Shown here: positions 55,442-64,000 of the stretch, one piece after another
How positions within the stretch are numbered: position 1 is the first letter of the stretch
Layout of the letters: each line of letters starts with the position of its first letter
Source of the DNA: Lindgomyces ingoldianus
Lineage: Eukaryota; Ascomycota; Dothideomycetes; Pleosporales; Lindgomycetaceae
Length of the DNA stretch: 64,000 nucleotides
Direction: 5' to 3'
Assembly: GCF_010093535.1 (NCBI RefSeq)
Contig: NW_022985165.1
Span: 1,726,985-1,790,984, forward strand
Position numbers and translations under genes: made by a program
Notes under the pieces: generated by a model
Databases searched by the model: none
The model's input: the letters and a program-made list of their open reading frames with translations, nothing else
Told to the model about the DNA's origin: nothing

Positions 55442-58100
55442 TCAGATTAAAGGAGAAGAGCGTTCAGGGGGATGATTGGACATGAGACGTGAGTGAGCAT
55501 GACGATAATTCTTCGGAAACTGAGATTCAGGGAGTACCATTTTCCAGAGCGAGCAGCTGAACTGAAATCTTCGAAATTTGCTTGACTGTTGAGGACGAAT
55601 CAATCGCTGAATCTCCCTAGACACCAGATTATTATAAAGCAAAAAGAAAGAAAGACAGAATAGAACTTTTGCGAATTGTCTCCAAGGTTCCCATAAGTTA
55701 GCTGGGAATAGGCTAACGTGCCCTTTCAAACAGGAACGTGCACTTGCAGAGCGGAACACTTCCGATGCAACTTCTGACGCAACTCGGCCCGTTGCGTATG
55801 CTCGGGCTTTTTGTCACGTAATGGGGCCGAGACCGAAACCGAAATAGATAGCGTCTTCAATGAGATTTTGCTATGTATATGGTTTCCCTCTGTCTGCTTC
55901 TGCAATGTTTATCTGTGAAGTTTGGTGGCTTGGTGCTGAGGGAGTTAGTTAGTACGGGGTAACTGCCGGGGAATGGGAGGCCAAAGAAAGCTCAGCTAGC
56001 TTTGCTAAGCGGGAATAATTGCTCATCTGTCATGGCTAAGCAATGAGCTAGATACTCTTGGCGTTAAAATAATCAGAGGTATCAATCCTCTTATCGCTCG
56101 GCGAGACCGGTTTGCATAAGGATCATCCTCTTAAGAACCCCTGAAGGCCGTTGGACTGAAGGAATCACAGATGCATGATCAGCAGCCGCAGTTAGGAGTC
56201 TGGGTATGGATCCCAAGGGTGAGCCTTGGAATAAACTCAAATCATACTAAGTTCCTATTCCTTGTACCTAGGTATAGCCTAGGTACCAACTGCGCTCTGT
56301 AGTCTGAATCATATATGCAAAGCAAGCACCGTAACACTAGACGTATTATTAGAGTCGTAGCTCTTAGTTCCGACAATGGCGGCGAGTGAATGCTATCAAC
56401 AAAGGCAGACGAAATACTGTGAAGTGATAGGAAAGCTACAGGTTGAGGCGGTTCGGATGTTTAGCGATCTGCAGAAGCGCATTTTTAGGCAGAGCCTGAA
56501 TGGTCTGTTGCCTATTGTGTCGACAGATTGCCTAGGTCTAACTCTACCGTCCTTCAAAGCGCATCCAACGCTTTCCTAATTTAGGAATCATGGCATGATT
56601 TCTGGGGCCGACTAGGTGACCGTTACGGATGTCGAAGGCTCGTCGCCACTGTGTGGTTGACCCCTTGGCAATGAAGATACATTTCGTACCCGTACATTCG
56701 GTCCCGCGAGAGACAATGCTGTGCAAAGGGAACTGCTGCCGAGTGTGCGTTCCCAGGTCATTTACTTTGATGGAGTTGGAACCCTACGGCAGACAGATCG
56801 TTTGTAACCAAGCTTAGAAAACCCGACGGAGACGCGATGATCAATTTCCGCTGCTCCATTCGGCAGCGAACCGTACAGGCGGGTCGTTGCTTCAACCGTC
56901 TGTGTCTCGTACCGCAAATTTGGCGTTGGTAAATGTGCCATGAGATAGATAACGTATGTTGTGTTCGGTGCTGTAGTCATCGGTCAATGCTGGCTGATTG
57001 GAAGCCCATATACCTAGGTATATGGAGGATGGTAGCTCGGTCCCAAGTCGGCGCTTCTCTTCATTATTAGAAAGAAACTCAGGCAGATACCGACTAGGTG
57101 GGAAAGTCACGCCTCTCACAAGTCAAGCGGGTCGCAACTTAGGAGAGGATGATTCGCGTCGCTATCGGACGGGCTCCACTGACGGAAGGGAGTGCCAATT
57201 TAGACTCTGGGCATGCCGCGCACCCACACGGCTGGGACATTGATTCTTCGATGCTTCTGGAAAAGAACTGTAACGGCGTGGGGGAAGCATGGCGTTTCGA
57301 AAGACCATCGGCTGCAGTCACTAAAGCAACGACGAGGTTCCGCCTACGCGCGATGTGTTGAGGGGTGGGCCCTTCTCAACGTCCCTGATGCGCTCAAGCT
57401 CTAACAGGCGCCTGCTTGTCCACACCGGACCACGTAGCTCCCCGTCACCGCCAGTCGGGCGAGTGTCAGCAGCTCAGTCAAGGCGTCGTTCTCACTTGTA
57501 AGAGGCCAAGTCCCTTGCATAATTGGACTATGGTCGTGGGCTGAATAAGGACAGCAGTCGAGGCAGGAGGGATTCCTACCCTTTCAGTCACCGATCATGG
57601 TCCTGCAACACGACCGAACCGGATTTCAACCGTTGGCGAGCGACGGTGGGCGGCAGACGTGTCGCATGTGGCGAGCTCAGAGCACATCGGGCTGAGGACA
57701 ATGTAACATAAGTCACCTCGTCAGTTTGTGTTGGACATGGAGTGTGCAGCAGTGCAGCACCGAGATGAGCTGGGCAGGTTCCAGGAACACGGGCTCACTT
57801 TATCATCGGATCACTCTCAATTGCCGGCACAGGGCTGGACATAACCACGATCCTACTTCAGCACTCCGCTGAGCGCCGCTCCGTCTGCCCACTGCTTGTT
57901 TCGTCATGATCAATGCCCTCAATGTAGTGGCGGGAACGCCTCATCCTCATTCACACACGCGACGGCGTCCTTGTCTGCCAGATCACGCATGGTCATAATA
58001 CCAGCAACTGTTATAGACAGGGAATGCTCTTTGTGTCCGGTCTTTGACTAATCCACGAGCAGAACTGGATCCGGTCGAAAGAAACGGGGTCATCACACCT
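55442..58100. other. Intergenic region with CCTAGG palindromes
   Basis: No supported gene. It contains TACCTAGGTA at 56265-56274, a second nearby copy of CCTAGGTA (about 56278-56285), and a perfect 20-bp palindrome at 57006-57025. Frames at 56376-56579 and 57000-57404 overlap and have no family features. Confidence 0.5.
57006..57025. repeat. 20-bp perfect palindrome centred on CCTAGG
   Basis: CCATATACCTAGGTATATGG equals its own reverse complement. The core TACCTAGGTA recurs at 26047-26056 and 56265-56274. Confidence 0.8.
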
Positions 58101-61100
58101 TTCGTGTGTCACATCGTCGTCTGGCCTCTGCCGCGTGCCAGTTCGTATGCAGTCTCATTTCACCACCACTAACACCTCTGGAGAGCATCCTTGGTTTGAA
58201 GAATGGCCCCTCACTGTGAGAGGCCGCGCCGTTCAACGCCTATGCGCAGACTGCATGAGCGTGGAGTGGTTCGCCGGTGCAGCGCGCTGCTTGCCCACGG
58301 ACCGACTCTTCTTTCCAATACGGCGGGTTCGAGAGCGAAACGTCCCAGACGTGTGGTTGTGCCGCGCAGGCGCTCTGCTCGCCGCCATGCGGCATGTTTC
58401 ATCTCAAATTGATGACGGGCTTCCTTGCAGCGTCCTGCCCCGTCCCCGCACCTCGCCGAGCCATCGCGATTCCGCGTCGTGGCCTGCTGCTTTTCCAACC
58501 CTCTCCTCATCAGTGGCGCGCGCACCAGCTCGGCCGCTTTGGGAATGCTCGTTGGCCGCAAAAGGGGCTTACTCCCTTTTCTGAGGCCATCCATTTCAGA
58601 GAAGTAAGAGGAGTTGCGACGTAGCAGCGCCATCCTCCGCCGCGGGACCACCGGAGGAGGAAGGTGCGTTCAGCCCAATGCTATTCGCGACCAACCGTGA
58701 ATTGCTTCGGGGCATTTACTCCTCCAGGACTCGAATAAAAACTCGAGCCTCACCACACCTCATCATCCTCCTGCCCGGGCTCATCACATGTTCTTTTCTC
58801 GAGTCCGGATGAGCGCGACGATGACGGCAGCGAGTACCTTTCTATATTTTGTATATTTTGCTCTATTGCATTCTCTCACAGGCTCCCGGCGATCCGCTCG
58901 ATTTAAATTTACTCCAGGCACCAATGCTCGCTAGCTCGCAGCTAATTTGCCCAATGGCTGCCTGCACCCCCATCAATAATCAATCGCTGACAGCTCCGCA
59001 CCGCAATTGCCGCACCCTAGCCAGTCGGTCGGAAACTAGAAAGTGAATGACAGGAGCAATGTCAGGCCTGCAAAGTCTCCTTACCGAGCCGGAGGGGGAA
59101 CCGCAGCGAGAGAGCACGCACCAGCTTGATCCCAGGGCAGGTTGAAGCTTGGAACCACACTCTCGGATCTCTTACGATTCATGTCACTCTCGCCCTTCAT
59201 TTCACCATCATTTTTACTCACACCTCCCGGCCTCTTCACTGGTCAAGGTGCCGCATCCAACACATGGCCTCCAGCCTTAAGAAGTCGGCAACTAATGAGG
59301 CGCCTTGTGACAAGGAGTGGGTGGTGAGTTTGTTGATGGGCTTGCATGTCTCGTGCTACCAAGGAGGCTGCGATTTGCGTCCTGCATTTGAATCCTTCCC
59401 CCGAGTGTAAGCGACCACCGCCGGGGCTTTTGTTCATCAATTGGGCAAGCGCAGAGCAGCCAATCCCGATCAGCTATGGACAGTAATATCTTTGTCTCTT
59501 CATCTCCCACTTCGCCTGCTGATCGAATTGTTGGAGGCTCATGTAGCGAGGATGCGTACTTTCAAGCACAAACATCAAAGGTAACTCTGATATCCAAGCT
59601 CAACAGCACCAAAAATTACCCAGGAATGCAGACTCTCCTTGCGTGCTCAATTATTACCGAGAACGGCACGGAACGGAACGTGTGCTGCCAGCTTGCTTGC
59701 AGAACACAGACGCAGCAACGGGCGCAACCAAACTTGATGACTGGGAACTCGCACGCCTGGCAACACCATTTCTCGTGTCTATGCGCGCATCACCCCCAGA
59801 TCTCGGGGTGACCTCTTTGTGATCCCAGGATATGCGACTCATGCAGGAGGCCGAGGCTGGCTTGCGAGCTCCAACGCCTTGCAGACAGACCTCTGGGACA
59901 GGGCAGCTGCGATAGGCGGCGGTTTGTCAGAAGCGACACCTGGAGCTGAAGCGGGTCGCGGTGACTAACGAGAATGTTGGGAACGTCTCAGGAGAAAGTC
60001 AAACCTTGTCTTCAGTCGAAAAACCAACAGTGCCGAATGATATTTCCATGTGGCGCCAAACCATCCACAAGGACTGCGCGACTAGAGTCTCCCCAACGCA
60101 ATCAAGAAACAGCGAGGCATGTAATTCGTGCAGAAACGCCCAAAGGATCCGCACACCACGAGCATGGAACGACCGGCGCCGCACGCTGCGGCCGCGCACA
60201 TGGTGAGCTGCGCTGTGCGAACACGCAGCAATCTTGCCATGGCGGAGAGTTGGTGGTGTGGGAGCAACAAGTTCGGACAGCTCACCGTGTGTGCTGGACA
60301 TGATTGGCGGGCCCTGCGAAGAGTGAAGGCTGGGGTTCGGCTGCCATCTCGACGTGTTCTCGTTCTTGACCCATGATCGGTCATGACGGCGCGCGCTAGG
60401 CCTCGCTCCGGAGCAACCGTCTTCTGCCCGGGCGCGCGGTCGTCGGTTTGTGATTGTTTTGTTGTTGTTTTTATCGTTGTTGTGGTGGTCCTCCAGCAGC
60501 GGCAGTAGCGACAGCAGCGTCTTCTCTACCGACGAGCCTTGCTTTGGGGCCGCGGTGATGATACGTGAGCGCTCGGTTCCAGGGTACGTCAAGGAAGACG
60601 TGGGAGGCGCACGACAAGGATGCGAGGGATGAATTGGAGGAGAGGGGCTGGCTGGAGCCGGTCTTCTGGGAGGCTTGCTGATGAGCCAATTACCCGCTCG
60701 ACCCGCTAGCTTGGCCACCCTGTGGACCTTGCCCTGGGCCTTCTCCAAGACAAATTCCGACTGTGTGGACCTGGGTCGGTGAGTGCGCTGCTGGGCACTT
60801 TTTCCTTGGATTAGAGGCCGCTAAGCCGTAGGGGCTTTTTACTCCGGAGAAGGAGGGCAGGCTTCGCGCCGCGCATGAGAATGCCGGTAAAAATTAATAA
60901 CGATGCTATTATTGCGTGGTTCCCAGCAGCTAGCGCAGCGGCCGCCCTCGGGGACACTGGAGTCAGCGAGCTGCGTCGAGCCCCAAGAGACAGATGGACG
61001 TGCTACGCTTAACGAACTTGCTTGTTGCTCGTGCCGTGCAACCTTGGCTGGATCCGACATGGGGCAGATGTTTTGAAATCTGGGCGCTACTTGACTGCTA

Positions 61101-61476
61101 AAGCCCCTGCCGTGCGATCCTGGTGAGTTTGGCTTGCCAGTGCACACCCGCTCCCACCAGCACGTCCCGGCGAACTGTTAATAAAACCTCCTCCCCGCCC
61201 CCAGCACCAGCGCGGACTGCTTCTCACCATTCTGCGCTGTCCACTCACGCATCGACGCCCGCACCCACCCTCTGTCCCCCCCCCCCTCTCAGCCGCCTGC
61301 CCTCAACCATCTCGCCTCGCCAGCGCAGCCGCATAAGTGTCGTCGCCGCGCCCTCACCGCTCCGCAGTTCGACGTCCCATAACCAGCGTCGTCCGCGACA
61401 CACCTCCGTCTCCCCGCCTGGTGACTGCGACTTATTAAACCGCGTGTCCGCTTCCACGAGCGCTGTAGGCGGATTT
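58101..61476. other. GC-rich gene-free region leading to the LaeA-like gene
   Basis: Frames of 100-250 codons (58135-58584, 58211-58651, 59999-60748) overlap on opposite strands, are Arg/Ser/Pro-biased and match no domain. They are best explained by high GC content. A C10-type run (about 61277-61286) and a CT-rich tract directly precede the LaeA-like start, typical of a fungal promoter and leader. Confidence 0.5.
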
Positions 61477-63025
61477 ATGAGGAGCAAGGCTGCTCCAATG
61501 GTTACGATGGCTTCGAATGGGTGAGTGGAGCACTGCTCTCCCCGCTCCGTGCGACGCTGCCCTCGGCCGCGCTTGCTCGCTTTCCGTGTCTCCCTGCGTT
61601 CACCTACTCGAGCGCCCCACTGACCGAGTGGAATTAACAGGTTGGCCGTTCCTGCTTCTAGCAACTACGTCGAGAATGGACGATCGTACCATGTAAGCCA
61701 CACCTACCGAGTTTCAATTCCCACCAGTGCCAAATTTGCTGACCCCTCGTAGGGCTTCCGCCGGGGAATATACATGTTCCCGTGTGACGAGGTGAGAAAT
61801 CCAGCCCTCAGACGTGTTCTCCTAGACGAGCAAGACTCTAGTTCGCTAACCCGACGTGCACTGCGCAGCCCGAAAAGGACCGCATGGACATTTACCACAA
61901 ATTGTTCCTCGTTGCACGAAGAGACCAGCTGCATCAGGCTCCGATCCCGCCAAATTGGGAGCCCCGCATCCTTGATTTGGGCTGTGGGACAGGTATCTGG
62001 GCGATTGACATGGCAGAGTAAGTCTGGTTCCGCAACCTGCAGTGTGCCTCCGCGCCATTCACCAAGGCTCCTGTTTCCTCTGCATAGTTCTTTGCTAACC
62101 TTTTGTGTGTGTAGTCGTTACTTGAACGCCGAGGTGCGTCGTCCGCTTCACTCTCAGCCCTCCTCGTATGGGCAGACAACTGATTCTGAATACCGCAGGT
62201 TCTGGGCCTGGACCTGGTCAACATCCAGCCAGAAAAGTGTGTGCCCCCAATCCGGCCGAAATTGGCGCCAGTGCTCACATCCCCTGTGTTCAGGATCCCG
62301 CCGAACTTGCGATTCCGCGTCCCCCGCGATTACGAGAGCCCGTGGTCCCTAGGCGAAGACTCCTGGGACTTGATCCATCTGCGAATGGCCGCCGGCAGCG
62401 TCTCGAGCTGGCCAGAGCTGTACCAGAAGATCTTCACGTACGATGGCGCGCGCTGTGGCCTGTTACACCAGAACTAACTTTCTGCTAGGCACCTACGGCC
62501 GGGCTCTGGATGGATAGAGCACGTCGAAATCGATCTGGAGCCACGCTGTGACGACCAGACCTTGTCTCCAGAGAGTGCCTTAGTGAAGTGGTACAACTAC
62601 TTAGCGGATGCCACTAACCGCGTTTCACGCCCCATTGCCTACAACCATCAGACCCGGCAGTTGCTGCAATCAGCCGGCTTCATTGACATTCAGGAGATCG
62701 TCATCCGCGCACCGTACAATTCGTGGCCCAACGACCCGCACCAGAAAGAGATCGGCAGGTGGTACAACTTAGGGATAACCGAGGGCCTGGAAGCCCTGAG
62801 CTTCGCCCCCTTCACAAGGGTCAACCGGTGGGATGTGAACGAGCACGTCAAACCACTCGTCGAGGCTGTCCGACTCCAGATATGTAACAAGAAGATTCAT
62901 GCGTACAACAATATGTAGGTCTACCCCTGCGTCACCGCCGTGATACCAATTTTTTGACGTTACCTGCCGATACTGACCCTTTGCTTAACAGTCATATCTG
63001 GACTGCCAGGAGACCGCAGCAATGA
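61477..63025 (+). CDS. laeA: LaeA-like SAM-dependent methyltransferase (nine exons)
   Basis: Exons: 61477..61520, 61641..61692, 61753..61791, 61869..62017, 62115..62133, 62199..62236, 62294..62437, 62489..62914 and 62992..63025, giving 314 residues. Exon 5 is only 19 nt, yet phase and conservation hold across it (AIDMADRYLNAEVLGLDL). Hallmarks are [20 protein letters not shown], the SAM-binding motif [14 protein letters not shown] (about 79-92), [40 protein letters not shown] and a C-terminal [20 protein letters not shown]. In Aspergillus, LaeA works in the nucleus with VeA/VelB and controls secondary metabolism and development. Paralogues (LaeA-like, VipC/VapB group) share the fold, so orthology is likely but not certain. 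The N-terminus is shorter than Aspergillus LaeA. Confidence 0.85.
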
Positions 63026-64000
63026 GCTGGTAATTTATTGACCACTGATCCGTCATACGCAGTCTGCACTACTTCTGAATCGATCCTCAATATTGGCTTC
63101 GGTCAAGGCCACCGGCCCACTCTCGTCCGATTGCCAACTTTCCAATTCAAACCTCGCGCTCGCCTTTCCTGTTGAGCAATGTCATTTTAGGATTTTGACA
63201 TCATCGCACATTTCGGATTAGTTGGAACATTTCTCAAAATGGATGCAGGTGGGATGCCTCTATACACACAATTTGTCAACCAAACCCAACAGAGGCATTT
63301 CGGCAACGGGAGTTATTGGGTCAAAAGGAAGCAAGGATCACGATCTCAACGCAGGACAATGGCCACCGCCTCGACTCTGCTATACTCCTCACACCAGAGT
63401 ACTCGCTCTTAACTCTTCATCTCCTCTCTCCGCTTTTCTTACTCGGCGGCGCATGTGTGCGTGGGACAAAAATGGAGTCTTTTTGGGCGATTGCACTATG
63501 CTAGGCGTTTTATTTTGTTTTGGGCCAGCATTCACGCAACATTGATACCTTGCTACTGCTTTTCACATTCCTGCCTGTTCTCCCGCAATAAGAGATGGTT
63601 CACATGGCTGGGTTTTTTGTCTGCATTCCAACCGCCGTCCCCCACTTTTCCATTCTAATGTTTTCCTCCCTGATCTGGACCCTGCTCTGTTGGTTGCTCG
63701 CGTCGTGGCTTTCAGCGTTGAAGCATTTCATGCGGGCTGCTTTCGTGTGCATTGCTTTGCCTTGCACTGGCTGCAGGCCTCTGGTGGCTCCGTACGAACG
63801 CACACCACAGTTCCTTCAGGTCATATTCCTTTTGGGCTGCAAGCCGTGTTGCTCGGTGCGTGGTTGGGACAGCGCGTGATTTTTTGCTTTTTGTCGCCGG
63901 GTGGCTTTCCGGAGTACAATCTCCGCAGCTTCCAAGCGGTCTCACGCACATGGTGTTAGAGGGCCAAGGTGGTTATGAGGAGGTCGTCTTTCGGTGTCCG
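63026..64000. other. 3' flank of the LaeA-like gene
   Basis: No supported gene. Frames at 63222-63545 and 63595-63959 are Cys/Phe/Leu-rich, overlap one another in different frames and resemble translated non-coding sequence. Confidence 0.5.

Noticed and set aside
58135..58651. Overlapping 115-149-codon frames on both strands
   Set aside because: Mutually exclusive frames with Arg/Pro/Ser bias, no motif and no splice logic; explained by GC content.
59999..60748. 249-codon minus-strand frame
   Set aside because: Low-complexity Pro/Arg/His composition, no recognisable domain, overlapping plus-strand frames.
1..64000. tRNA genes, rRNA genes, CRISPR arrays, intact transposons
   Set aside because: Scanning both strands by eye for tRNA B-box-like sequence, regular direct repeats with spacers, and transposase or reverse-transcriptase motifs gave nothing convincing.

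Overview
This is a filamentous ascomycete (Pezizomycotina) nuclear chromosome segment. Spliced genes have short GT-AG introns, mostly 48-165 nt, often with CTAAC/CTGAC-type branch sequences. The gene content is typically fungal: het-c, the ERMES subunit MDM12, Zn2Cys6 and C2H2 regulators, a HET domain, a LaeA-type methyltransferase and an L-rhamnonate dehydratase. A helotialean (Leotiomycetes) source is my guess; the sequence does not prove it. No tRNA, rRNA, CRISPR array or intact transposon was recognised.

Layout. 1-2365: 3' part of a Nup85-like nucleoporin gene (+). 3247-5673: six-exon DUF1446/AtuA-like gene (+). 6327-9624: het-c homologue (-). 11484-12791: mdm12 (-). 12792-18783: about 6 kb with almost no coding signal except a 48-residue Cys/His protein (-). 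18784-19197: small conserved-looking protein. 21370-22910: decayed large-subunit catalase. 23233-25998: 921-residue low-complexity protein (-). 26984-27484: small secreted protein with KR sites (-). 28675-31251 (-) and 31812-33204 (+): divergent Zn2Cys6 regulator and L-rhamnonate dehydratase, probably a rhaR/lraC pair. 33759-35409: UDP-GlcNAc pyrophosphorylase (+). 37242-38346: seven-knuckle CCHC protein of the Gis2/Byr3 type (+). 39521-40972: nine-exon DMC1 meiotic recombinase (+). 42111-48124: a very large multidomain gene (+). 48.5-53.6 kb: a graveyard of gene relics (a 2OG-Fe(II) oxygenase, an MFS transporter and two other relics). 54157-55441: ACR3 arsenite exporter (+). 61477-63025: LaeA-like methyltransferase (+), preceded by about 6 kb with no convincing gene.

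The most unusual object is the 42.1-48.1 kb gene. One uninterrupted reading frame joins a C2H2 zinc-finger regulator, a piece of polyketide-synthase ketosynthase that keeps the two catalytic-histidine motifs but lacks the cysteine motif, a protein kinase with a non-RD catalytic loop (HMD), and a HET (heterokaryon incompatibility) domain. This looks like a candidate fungal non-self-recognition or innate-immunity receptor with an integrated decoy-like segment. The same window also carries an intact het-c homologue whose glycine-rich tail contains a 60-bp tandem duplication.

The housekeeping genes (Nup85, MDM12, UAP1, CCHC protein) show no operon-like functional grouping. The only clear functional pair is the rhamnonate dehydratase and its divergent regulator. 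All exon boundaries were placed by eye from splice consensus, reading phase and family conservation. They have not been tested against transcripts.
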